Source: Acidovorax sp. T1 (GTDB lineage: Bacteria; Pseudomonadota; Gammaproteobacteria; Burkholderiales; Burkholderiaceae_C). From it: a DNA stretch of 64,000 nucleotides. A program made the translations under genes and the position numbers. A model generated the notes under the pieces. That model was not told the DNA's origin. It saw only the letters and a program-made list of their open reading frames with translations, and did no database searches. Each line of letters starts with the position of its first letter. Within the stretch, counting starts at the first letter, position 1. Of this stretch, positions 57,424 through 64,000 are shown piece by piece. The stretch is taken from positions 1,558,001 to 1,622,000 of the forward strand of contig NZ_CP021648.1 of the NCBI RefSeq assembly GCF_002176815.1. Reading direction: 5' to 3'.

Positions 57424-58851
57424 CTATGCGTCGCTGCCGTGCTCGTCCTCATCGGCGCGGTCGCTGCGCTTGCCGTTCACGTGCGCCCAGAACGCGGACT
57501 TGCGCGCGTGTCGCGACCGGATCGCGGCCTCGAAGTCGTCGTGCGATTCCAGCGGCAACAAGCCAATGCCTGTGGCGGCGATCTCCCGCAGCCGCGCCCA
57601 GTAGCGGGCAGCATGCCCGTAGGCACGGGCATAGGCCCGGGTGAGGATGGCCGTGAGCAGCGCCCTGTAGATGGCGGTTTCGCCACGCAAGCGCTGGTGG
57701 GCCTGCAACGCCTTCGCCAGCGGCACCAGCGCACCATAGTTGTCGCCGCGTATGCGGGCCGGTTCGGCCAGCAGCATCGCCTCGGCCGCTTCATCGTCGC
57801 CGATGTCCATCAGCAGCGTGGCCGCCGCCGCCGGGTCGTCGTGTCCCAGCGCCAGCTCACGGGCTCGCTCCAGTGCCTGGTGCCTGGACGCTTCGGGTAG
57901 GTGTTCGAGCCAGCGGTGCAGGTCGAACACGGAGATCGATCGCTCGAACAGGCGCTGCCGGATGGCAGAGCTCTCGCCGTACCGGCCGAGGCGGCCCAGA
58001 GCGTCGGATTCCAGGCTCTGCCGGGTGTCCTCCATGTGCCCCCATGGCCCTTGAAGCCAGGTCAACGCATCGGTCGGACGGTCGGCCTCGAGGTAGGCCT
58101 CGGCGAAGTCCTTCTGCTGAATCGCGTTGGGTTGCGGGCTGTAGCTCAGCACGGCGCGCACCTTGACGTCTGGGTCATGCAGGGCCTCGGCCAGCAGCGA
58201 CAAAGCGGCCGAAATCTTGAACACCTCGTACGCAGGACCGTCGCCGCTTGCGGGGGCGGCAAGGGCGCTGGCCATGCGGGACTCGAACTGCGCCACCAGT
58301 GCGCGCAGCGCTGTCTCGTCGAGCAGCAGCTCCGCGCGGCGCAGCAGTTCTTCGCGAGCGCCGTACTGGTCGTCGCTGACCAGCCGCACAAGCCGGCCTG
58401 GCCACTCGCTCGCGGGTGCCTCGCACTGGGAGGCGGCTTGCAGCCAATGCCGACATGCGGCGCGCACCGCGTCGCCGATGCAGCCGTCGGAATCGTCGGC
58501 ACGCTCGAAGAAGGCACCGTCGGCCTCGATGAACGATTCGAACAGCGCCAGTGCGGCGGCGGGATCCTTCGGCAACAGCTCGCGATCGACCTGGTCCAGC
58601 CAGGCTTCCAGCGTGCGCCCGAACTCGCCAGCCTCGCGGTAGCTGAAGAACTTGGACGAACGGCGCCAGGCGGTCAGCGTCTTCCGAAAACCGGCCGCGA
58701 GCTTGTCCGGCCGGTCGGCCAGCTGCAGCCGCGCGAGCCGCGCCTGCACAGCCTCGTGGTCATTGGCCAGTTCGATCAGAACGGCCACCAGCGTCGATGG
58801 GTCCTGGCACTTCAGGAAAGACTCAAGATCGTCGGCCGGCTTGGGTGGCAT
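57424..58851 (-). CDS. DUF6880-like helical repeat protein
   Basis: A 475-residue, almost wholly helical protein with TPR-like pairs (DPAAALALFESFIEADGAFF, LLAEALHDPDVKVRAVLSYS, HEALERARELALGHDDPAAA-like stretch, ATLLMDIGDDEAAEAMLLAE). It matches a family I recall as DUF6880; function unknown. The start MPPKPADDLES was chosen as the first Met at the conserved part. The zinc-ribbon gene lies 23 bp upstream, so they form an operon. Confidence 0.6.
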   Translation of the reverse strand: MPPKPADDLESFLKCQDPSTLVAVLIELANDHEAVQARLARLQLADRPDKLAAGFRKTLTAWRRSSKFFSYREAGEFGRTLEAWLDQVDRELLPKDPAAALALFESFIEADGAFFERADDSDGCIGDAVRAACRHWLQAASQCEAPASEWPGRLVRLVSDDQYGAREELLRRAELLLDETALRALVAQFESRMASALAAPASGDGPAYEVFKISAALSLLAEALHDPDVKVRAVLSYSPQPNAIQQKDFAEAYLEADRPTDALTWLQGPWGHMEDTRQSLESDALGRLGRYGESSAIRQRLFERSISVFDLHRWLEHLPEASRHQALERARELALGHDDPAAAATLLMDIGDDEAAEAMLLAEPARIRGDNYGALVPLAKALQAHQRLRGETAIYRALLTAILTRAYARAYGHAARYWARLREIAATGIGLLPLESHDDFEAAIRSRHARKSAFWAHVNGKRSDRADEDEHGSDA

Positions 58852-58874
58852 GGTCACGGTGGCGAAAGTCCCGG

Positions 58875-59183
58875 TCAGTCGGACGGCATACCGTGGCTGA
58901 GGTCCCAGAACGTCCCCTGCCAATTCGAGATACGTCCCTCGGTGCCGCAAGCAGGGCAGTGCCAGGCTACCGAGTCGTCGTCAGTCATGCTGGTGTCCAC
59001 GCGGCGGTTGTCGCGCTTGCGGCACTTGAAGCAGACTGGTCCGGGCGTGCTTTCCGGTCGGTCGAAGTCGGACGCATGGGCGATCACTGAAGTGATGAAG
59101 TCGGCCATCTTGCGGGCGGGCCCCTTCTCGGGTCCGATGTCGCCCTTGTCGTCGAGGTAGTGTCGAGTGTCGATCACGTACAC
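58875..59183 (-). CDS. small zinc-ribbon protein
   Basis: A 102-residue protein with two CXXC pairs (CFKC and CPAC, 26 residues apart), which fits a zinc ribbon. The N-terminal half (MYVIDTRHYLDDKGDIGP, ARKMADFITSVIAHAS) is helical. It is directly upstream of the DUF6880 gene on the same strand. Function unknown. Bases 59184-59324 show no gene. Confidence 0.6.
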   Translation of the reverse strand: MYVIDTRHYLDDKGDIGPEKGPARKMADFITSVIAHASDFDRPESTPGPVCFKCRKRDNRRVDTSMTDDDSVAWHCPACGTEGRISNWQGTFWDLSHGMPSD

Positions 59184-59324
59184 GGTGTTCGTTCTTCGCT
59201 TCCAGTTGCCTGCATCGGCATCAATAGTCGACCGCGTTCTCGGAGCGGATGCGCTTCTCCCTGATCTTCACCATGACCTCTTTACCTTTGGCAGCGGGCC
59301 CCGCAACGATGGAGCTAGGCGGTG

Positions 59325-60083
59325 TCATTCCAAGCCTTCGAAGCGGATGTGCATCCCGTGCCCGCGCCACAAGGGTACGGGTACCTCCTCACTGGACTCG
59401 AAGGGCTGGTTCACGCTGACGACAGCGACCGACGCGAAGTGCCCAGTGGTACTCAGCTTTGCGCACCCATCTGCAATGGCAGCCCAGTTGGTCGGGCGAT
59501 TGGCGTTGCTGGCCGGAAACTTGGCCGACCGCACGACGACCCACTCAGGCCTTCTGGTCTTGCCGACGAACCAGATCGACGGATCGACCTCAGGGTTGCC
59601 TTGCCAGGACATCAACTCGAAGCCTTCCTTCTGCAGGAAGTCCCTGACCACCTGAACTGCCATGTCATGTACCTCCCATGGCGACATCTCGATCTTCTCG
59701 TCCGTGACCAGGGATACCGGGTCGATCGGCTTTCTGGTCTCTGCATTCAATAAGCCCCAGCCCGGCATGTCTGCCACCCATGAGCCACCGAAGAGCTTCT
59801 TCTTCATCGGCAGGATGCAGGCGTGTCCGTTGGCGTCCCTGGCAGCGGCGGCAAGCCCGCGCATGCTGCCTGGGCCCTGAGCCTTGCCGTCTGCGTCCTC
59901 GATGCGGACAAAGTACAGCTGATTGCCGAGGCGAAACGACAGGTGTTCCAGAAACGGCGGGTAGGGATGTGCGCGCAGCCAGGACTGGATTCCGCCGTCT
60001 ACTTGATCGCTCAGGTGGATGCCGGCCGCCTTCCAGCACGGAAAGAAGGCTTCCGTCATCTCGTGCATCTCAATGTCGTGCAT
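59325..60083 (-). CDS. hypothetical protein, last gene of the leftward operon
   Basis: A 252-residue protein starting MHDIEMHEMTEAFFP with AGGAAGG 8 bp upstream. An alpha/beta protein with HLSFRLGNQLYFVRIEDADG, a basic CILPMKKKLFGGSW and a segment DPSIWFVGKTRRPEWVVVRSA that loosely resembles the core strands of PD-(D/E)XK nucleases, but key residues cannot be assigned. It follows the membrane protein gene after 16 bp. Confidence 0.6.
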   Translation of the reverse strand: MHDIEMHEMTEAFFPCWKAAGIHLSDQVDGGIQSWLRAHPYPPFLEHLSFRLGNQLYFVRIEDADGKAQGPGSMRGLAAAARDANGHACILPMKKKLFGGSWVADMPGWGLLNAETRKPIDPVSLVTDEKIEMSPWEVHDMAVQVVRDFLQKEGFELMSWQGNPEVDPSIWFVGKTRRPEWVVVRSAKFPASNANRPTNWAAIADGCAKLSTTGHFASVAVVSVNQPFESSEEVPVPLWRGHGMHIRFEGLE

Positions 60084-60099
60084 ACCCAAATCCTTCCTG

Positions 60100-60732
60100 C
60101 TACCTTGACAACCTTGTTCCGTCGGCACCGACTGCATTTGGAGCCTGGCCGTCGACGGGCTCGTCCTCGATCTCCTTCCACATATTCAGAAAGTGGGCGG
60201 CCGGGACACCGCCACGCACGACGACATATCCAGTTCTGATTTCCCTGCGCCCCCAAGTCGTCTGCCAGGGCGCCGTGAATGACCAAAGCTCATCGTCCGC
60301 TCCGACGCTTTCAGCGAAGGTCTTCCAAGCAGCATTCAGGTGGCCGAACGGCAGGTCCGGGACCGCACCCAACGGGTCTGTGACCGCCTCGCGAGCCTCG
60401 ATCTGAAGAACAGGCAGACGCTCCTGCAGGTGACTGCGCTCCACCGCAAACTCACCCTCTTCGTCCAGCGCAGACACGCTCTTTTTCCCGAAGATCTCCT
60501 TGCCCTTCATGTAGAGAGCAGCGGGCCAGACGACTACGACGGCAACGGCAGCGAGCACCGGAGCCACCACGTCATTCAGGATTCGGTACGAGAGCTTCTT
60601 GCGGTCAGGGTTGACCGCGTCGAGAAGGTCATGAAGCGATTCCGGCTCGTCCTTCTTTGTCAGCCGGTGCGCACCAAAGACAACGGCAAGCACCGCAGCG
60701 CCGATCCCCAGGTACCAATACAGGTAGATCAC
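60100..60732 (-). CDS. membrane protein of the leftward operon
   Basis: A 210-residue protein with two N-terminal membrane helices (YWYLGIGAAVLAVVFGA, about 5-21; VVAPVLAAVAVVVVWPAALY, about 55-74) and a cytoplasmic C-terminal domain of 130 residues ending VGADGTRLSR. The start overlaps the stop of the upstream gene by 4 bp (ATGA). No family recognised; the only membrane component of the four-gene operon. Confidence 0.65.
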   Translation of the reverse strand: MIYLYWYLGIGAAVLAVVFGAHRLTKKDEPESLHDLLDAVNPDRKKLSYRILNDVVAPVLAAVAVVVVWPAALYMKGKEIFGKKSVSALDEEGEFAVERSHLQERLPVLQIEAREAVTDPLGAVPDLPFGHLNAAWKTFAESVGADDELWSFTAPWQTTWGRREIRTGYVVVRGGVPAAHFLNMWKEIEDEPVDGQAPNAVGADGTRLSR

Positions 60733-61229
60733 GGGGCCTCCCCATCGTCCTTCTTGGCCCGAGGAAACACTGTCATGGCACCAACGTCATAGCCTTCAGG
60801 TGCGCTCTCGGACTCTGCCGTTCCGTTGTGGCGTACGCGGGTGTGCTTGACGACGCCACGCTCCAGGTCTAGAAACAGGTCTCGCTCGAAGGTGCTGCCG
60901 TAGCCCATGTGAACGTACTCGAGCTGCTTGCCCTGCGGGATGCGGATCGTGCCCGAGTACCAGTGGGCGAAAACTCTGTCCGGAAATTCCGGAAAGATGG
61001 TGGCAACCGATGCTTCGTCTCCGCTCTCCAGGGTGCCGTGCAGCTCGACCAGATAGAGCCGGCCATCGATGATTTCCCATCGACCAACGTAGCCCCGCCA
61101 CAGCGCCGTGCAATTCGATTCGAAGCGCGGATTGACCCCGCCCATGGCGAAGTAGTCGCTGAGGGGGTTGGTGCACATAGCCACATCCTTACCCTCGTAG
61201 CGGAGCTTCTCAGCGATCTGCGCTGTCAT
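60729..61229 (-). CDS. hypothetical protein of the leftward operon
   Basis: A 166-residue protein starting MTAQIAEKLRYEGKDVAMC. It has a beta-rich centre (ALWRGYVGRWEIIDGRLYLVEL, HWYSGTIRIPQGKQLEYVHM) typical of small barrels or enzyme-like folds, and a final loop of charged residues. The start overlaps the upstream stop (ATGA) and the stop overlaps the membrane protein start, so all are made from one mRNA. Confidence 0.65.
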   Translation of the reverse strand: MTAQIAEKLRYEGKDVAMCTNPLSDYFAMGGVNPRFESNCTALWRGYVGRWEIIDGRLYLVELHGTLESGDEASVATIFPEFPDRVFAHWYSGTIRIPQGKQLEYVHMGYGSTFERDLFLDLERGVVKHTRVRHNGTAESESAPEGYDVGAMTVFPRAKKDDGEAP

Positions 61230-62176
61230 GCCCGCACTCCGAGTGACGCCAACATGGCGTTTGCCCATTGTGCGCGGTTCATCGCCCAGAAGGCCGAGTT
61301 GACGGCGATACCTGAGGCCGCGTACAGCGGGTTCGGGAGGAAGCTGATGTAGGCCGGGTTGTTGCCCAACTTGCCTGGACACCAGGCCCCGAAGTGCGGC
61401 GGCAGGTCATGGGCGGCCATTTCCATCTTGTTGAGCTGCAGGCACACCTGCTCGAGGCGGTGCTCGTCTTGCAGCTGGTGCGGCATCTGCAGCAGGCAGA
61501 ACAAACCGCCGCCCAGCTCTGGGTGTGGCTGATCGGCCATGAGCTGGAACAAGGCGGTCTTGTGGTCTCCGGCCGCCGCACTCACTGCGCCTTCGTTCAA
61601 GCCGAACTCGGCCGTCAGACCCAAGCCTCCGGTGGTGCACAGGCACATCTGTGAGAGATATCCCTCGACTTGCGCGAAGTCGCGCTCAGTCCACTTCGAT
61701 GTGCCGCCTCGCTGTCCTTCGTTGGTCATGGTCCGGCGCAGCGCGCCGAGAATCGCCTCGGTGCCACAGATCGTGGTGAACATCAGAAGCGGCAGGTGCA
61801 GCGTTCGCCAAGAGTCCTCGGCTTCGTAGATCGTCAGCCTGGATCCGATGTAGACGTTGCCGCGATCTGCGCACAGGGACCCCAACGCGGCGAACGCGTT
61901 GTAGGCCGCCGTGGCCTCTGCCTCCTTGCCCTGGAAGAGGGTCAAGATTGGCTTGGGCAACTCGGTGATCATGCGCACCACCGCGCGGATCGGCCCGTTC
62001 TCCGACTCTCGGGTTTCGGGCGGCACAACCTCGATGCGGATCGTGTAGTGCTCATGGCGGGCCGTGAGGGTATTGCCCTTCAGGCTTGCCTTGATCGACG
62101 TAGGTTGCAGCATCACCATCAGATCGCCGAGCGGCACGCCTAGTGGGCTGGGTTCATCCTTCTTGTTCCAAAACAT
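61226..62176 (-). CDS. hypothetical protein, first gene of the leftward operon
   Basis: A 316-residue protein beginning MFWNKKDEPSPLGVPLGDLM. An N-terminal beta-rich part (SLKGNTLTARHEHYTIRIEV) is followed by helical segments (AATAAYNAFAALGSLCADRG, LPLLMFTTICGTEAILGAL). No membrane anchor despite hydrophobic patches. Not recognised. It leads a tightly overlapping four-gene unit, suggesting its product acts with the next three. Confidence 0.65.
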   Translation of the reverse strand: MFWNKKDEPSPLGVPLGDLMVMLQPTSIKASLKGNTLTARHEHYTIRIEVVPPETRESENGPIRAVVRMITELPKPILTLFQGKEAEATAAYNAFAALGSLCADRGNVYIGSRLTIYEAEDSWRTLHLPLLMFTTICGTEAILGALRRTMTNEGQRGGTSKWTERDFAQVEGYLSQMCLCTTGGLGLTAEFGLNEGAVSAAAGDHKTALFQLMADQPHPELGGGLFCLLQMPHQLQDEHRLEQVCLQLNKMEMAAHDLPPHFGAWCPGKLGNNPAYISFLPNPLYAASGIAVNSAFWAMNRAQWANAMLASLGVRA

Positions 62177-62199
62177 GGTTTCTCCCCGATCAAAACCTG

Positions 62200-62316
62200 C
62201 CCCTGCTCGGCCGTTCAGGAGGGCAACTCCTGTGCTTCGATGCGCCAGCGCGGCGCACCTTGACCAACCCGCGGGTGCTGAAGATCATTCTGTACATCGA
62301 CAAGCTCACTGGATGA
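62200..62316 (+). pseudogene. possible 3' remnant of a rightward gene
   Basis: The frame LLGRSGGQLLCFDAPARR continuing to TLTNPRVLKIILYIDKLTG and a stop at 62314 has very good codon usage but no start in context, between two leftward genes. It may be the end of a gene lost when this cargo was assembled. Confidence 0.35.
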
Positions 62317-62527
62317 GCCTGTCAGCTTCCGGGGTCAGTGCTTGGTCCAATGCGTCGCGAAGTGACTTGAGCTCCGCGGTGCTGAACACGCCCTGGAACT
62401 TGACCTGATCCTCGGGGCGCCGAGCCGTTGGCACAAAGCTGATCAGCCGGAGGCTGTGGCCGTGCGCCGAGGTGGTGATGTCGATCGAGAGCTCGTAGGC
62501 CGGGGTGGCCTGGATGAGTGAACGCAT
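62306..62527 (-). CDS. small hypothetical protein
   Basis: A 73-residue protein beginning MRSLIQATPAYELSIDITT with AGGAGA 6 bp upstream. Beta-strand-rich N-terminus and a helical C-terminus (TAELKSLRDALDQALTPEAD). No family known to me. It stands alone, 129 bp before the four-gene operon in transcription order. Confidence 0.6.
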   Translation of the reverse strand: MRSLIQATPAYELSIDITTSAHGHSLRLISFVPTARRPEDQVKFQGVFSTAELKSLRDALDQALTPEADRLIQ

Positions 62528-62629
62528 GTACTTCTCCTGTTTAGCCGCTTTGACATGTGTCGGGGGCGGCAATCTGGATCAAATCCCCCCGGTCGTTCAC
62601 CTTGAAGGTGGGCTGACCAGCCCGTGATT

Positions 62630-63055
62630 TCATCGCAGCAAGATCAGTTGCGGTACGGCGTCGCCACCCGCCCAGACGATCGCGTTCTGCTCCAGCCGTG
62701 TCCCCAGCGCCTTGGCCGCCTCCAAGGTCAAGCCGAAGATCAGATGGCTCGCTTCACCGGGCCACTGATTGGACGGGTGCTGGCCGATTCCCTCGATGCT
62801 GGCAAGGCTGCGCTGGCTGATTTCGCGTCCCAGGGCGGCATGCCGTTCGGCATTGGCTTCGTCGTCGAGGATCTGGCTGAAGGGGTTGCAGGCCGTGATG
62901 TACGCGCTGCATTCGACCCGGTGGCGCTTGTGCGCGGCGGCCAACGCCGAGCAGGTTTCGCCCACTTTCAGGGTGAACGGTTCGTCGCCATGCACCCTGT
63001 ACTCGGTCTCCCGAAAGGCCTGCACGGTGCCAGCGTCGATGATTGATTCGAACAA
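62630..63055 (-). CDS. DUF3293 protein
   Basis: A 141-residue protein with the DUF3293 pattern: FRETEYRV, SAYITACNPFSQILDDEANAERHAAL (split here), then GLTLEAAKALGTRLEQNAIVWAGGDAVPQ. Function unknown. There is no ATG in the right place: the likely start is TTG at 63055 (or 63058), with GGAGGG 8 bp upstream. That ribosome binding site is the 3' arm of a terminator-like hairpin, so expression is probably controlled by RNA structure. Confidence 0.75.
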   Translation of the reverse strand: MFESIIDAGTVQAFRETEYRVHGDEPFTLKVGETCSALAAAHKRHRVECSAYITACNPFSQILDDEANAERHAALGREISQRSLASIEGIGQHPSNQWPGEASHLIFGLTLEAAKALGTRLEQNAIVWAGGDAVPQLILLR

Positions 63056-63056
63056 C

Positions 63057-63082
63057 AAAAAAGCCCTCCGTTGTGGGAGGGC
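63057..63082 (-). terminator. terminator/sequestering hairpin of the DUF3293 leader
   Basis: GCCCTCC and GGAGGGC pair over a 6-base loop and are followed by TTTTTTG. The 3' arm is also the Shine-Dalgarno of the TTG start. The helicase stop lies 121 bp upstream (63204). Confidence 0.7.
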
Positions 63083-63176
63083 CGACGCTGTACCCGCTTC
63101 GTTGCTCCAGTAGGAGCCGCATCCGCTTTCGCGTTTCCACCTTGCCCGGGAAGGCAGGTTGGCATGGGCGTCGACC
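63057..63176 (-). ncRNA. structured leader RNA upstream of the DUF3293 gene
   Basis: On the minus strand: an outer stem GGTCGACGC/GCGTCGGCC (63176-63168 with 63088-63080, nine pairs) encloses ACCTGCC/GGCAAGGT, CGC-GAAA-GCG and GCTCC-TACT-GGAGC hairpins. The outer 3' arm overlaps the terminator GGAGGGC, so the two structures are mutually exclusive. This has the design of a riboswitch or attenuator, but no known class is recognised. Confidence 0.55.
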
Positions 63177-63203
63177 CAATTCCAAATGTGCCCAAATTCT
63201 ACT

Positions 63204-64000
63204 TTACGCCGCCGGCTCCCATCGAATCGGTGATTCGAAGTTCCTCGCGACAATCGTGCGGGTGAGCAGACCTCGTGGCACGCATTCGGCGAACTTGACC
63301 GACTCGGCGAAGGTGGCAATCTCAGCGTCTGTCAAGGTCAACTGCCCCGGCACTGCATCGGCCAGCAGCGATGCTGGCGCGTGAACGCTCATGGCATCGA
63401 ATCGAACCTTCTGACCACCGACCGAAGCCTGGTGCGCCCACGTGCGGTTGGCGCGCGTGCCGGCAAAGGTCCAGGTACGTACGGGTGCAGCATCAGATCG
63501 CGCCATCACGAAGTGCGTTCCCACCGTCATTGGCAGCTCGTCGGTTAGCGAACTAAGGGCCGCCCTTGCACGCTGCGACAAGGTGACGATTGGCGGGGCG
63601 CCTGTGGCGAGCACCGTTCGAATAGCCTGGCAAACATCGCGGCTTAGGCTGCGCGCCCCGCCCATCCAGCGCGCCTTGCCACCTTCCCGTGCCGGCTCCA
63701 GCCACACGATTCGTTTGGACCACTCCACCTCGGTGACACGCCAGCTGCGACCCGCCAGCAACAGGAGCCGGTTGTCCTGCTCACCCGTCAAAACGGTCGG
63801 ATCGATGTAGCCCACCTCGCTCGACCCATGCCGACCAGTCAGCAACATGGATCCGCTGAACGAGGCGAGCAAGTCGCGGTAGTGGCCGCGTGCATACACG
63901 CGCTCGGTCTCAGGTCCGACCCTGACCACGCCCTCGGAACGGTCTAGAAACTGCTTCTCCACCATGTGCTCAACCAGCGCCGTGATGTCGTCCGTCGCCA
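63204..64000 (-). CDS. Lhr-type DEAD/DEAH helicase, C-terminal part (runs off the window)
   Basis: The frame is open to base 64000, giving at least 265 residues. LLLLAGRSWRVTEVEWSKRIVWLEPAREG and RWMGGARSLSRDVCQAIRTVL (spread over residues 80-130) match the C-terminal part of large Lhr-like helicases. The helicase motifs would be outside the window. Such helicases occur in several defence and DNA-modification clusters on islands, so the upstream neighbours matter; nothing more can be said from this fragment. Confidence 0.7.
   Translation of the reverse strand, partial: ATDDITALVEHMVEKQFLDRSEGVVRVGPETERVYARGHYRDLLASFSGSMLLTGRHGSSEVGYIDPTVLTGEQDNRLLLLAGRSWRVTEVEWSKRIVWLEPAREGGKARWMGGARSLSRDVCQAIRTVLATGAPPIVTLSQRARAALSSLTDELPMTVGTHFVMARSDAAPVRTWTFAGTRANRTWAHQASVGGQKVRFDAMSVHAPASLLADAVPGQLTLTDAEIATFAESVKFAECVPRGLLTRTIVARNFESPIRWEPAA

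Noticed and set aside
40444..64000. CRISPR array in the element
   Set aside because: No regularly spaced repeats of 24-40 bp with unique spacers were seen; repeats are short boxes or hairpins.

Overview
The window is high-GC betaproteobacterial DNA, most probably from the Comamonadaceae (Acidovorax, Alicycliphilus or Diaphorobacter relatives). The evidence is the rimP-nusA-infB-rbfA-truB cluster followed by typA, the gene pair guaB-guaA, and a dispersed element of about 50 bp with the core TAGCTGCTGGCGCTTAT present in nine clear copies. The genus is an inference from gene content and repeats; no rRNA or tRNA gene was recognised.

Positions 1-40443 are chromosomal backbone with some accessory genes. 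They hold the end of a peptide-type ABC ATPase; a Type III restriction-modification locus (Xre regulator, mod, a phosphoribosyltransferase with a 53-codon partner on the opposite strand, and a res gene interrupted by an in-frame TGA inside what looks like a decayed copy of the dispersed repeat); a group of metal and drug transport genes (His-tailed EamA exporter, CDF exporter, P-type ATPase, MFS); an RNB exoribonuclease; a c-type cytochrome pair with a thioredoxin-like protein; a SWIM/SNF2 helicase; the rimP-to-typA translation cluster with a hairpin leader; an EamA transporter and an enoyl-CoA hydratase-family gene; an ECF sigma/anti-sigma/lipoprotein operon; smpB, ratA, rnfH; and guaB and guaA.

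From the 3' end of guaA to the end of the window lies an integrated element. A tyrosine integrase starts 297 bp after guaA, and the gap carries five GACGGTAAA boxes and a pair of direct repeats. guaA 3' ends are a known integration target, so the junction is probably attL. Next comes a retron: a promoter, a structured msr-msd region, a small membrane-type ORF, an Xre-type HTH protein, and a reverse transcriptase with the retron hallmarks NAxxH, YxDD and VTG. Then come an AlpA-like regulator, a sigma factor flanked by long inverted repeats, and an integrative-conjugative-element maintenance module (ParA, ParB, a DUF2857-like protein, STY4528-like replication proteins, a TIGR03761-like protein, DUF3577, RadC, DUF932). 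Three of these genes (DUF3577, radC, DUF932) share the same hairpin leader. A HigB/HigA-like toxin-antitoxin pair, a DUF429-like protein and a second integrase-family protein follow.

The last 6.6 kb (57424-64000) is read leftward and is almost entirely uncharacterised: a DUF6880-like protein, a zinc ribbon, a tight four-gene operon of unknown function with one membrane protein, a 73-residue protein, a DUF3293 protein preceded by a structured RNA whose terminator-like hairpin contains the Shine-Dalgarno sequence, and the C-terminus of an Lhr-type helicase that runs off the window. The strongest candidates for something new are the retron, this leftward operon, and the DUF3293 leader RNA.
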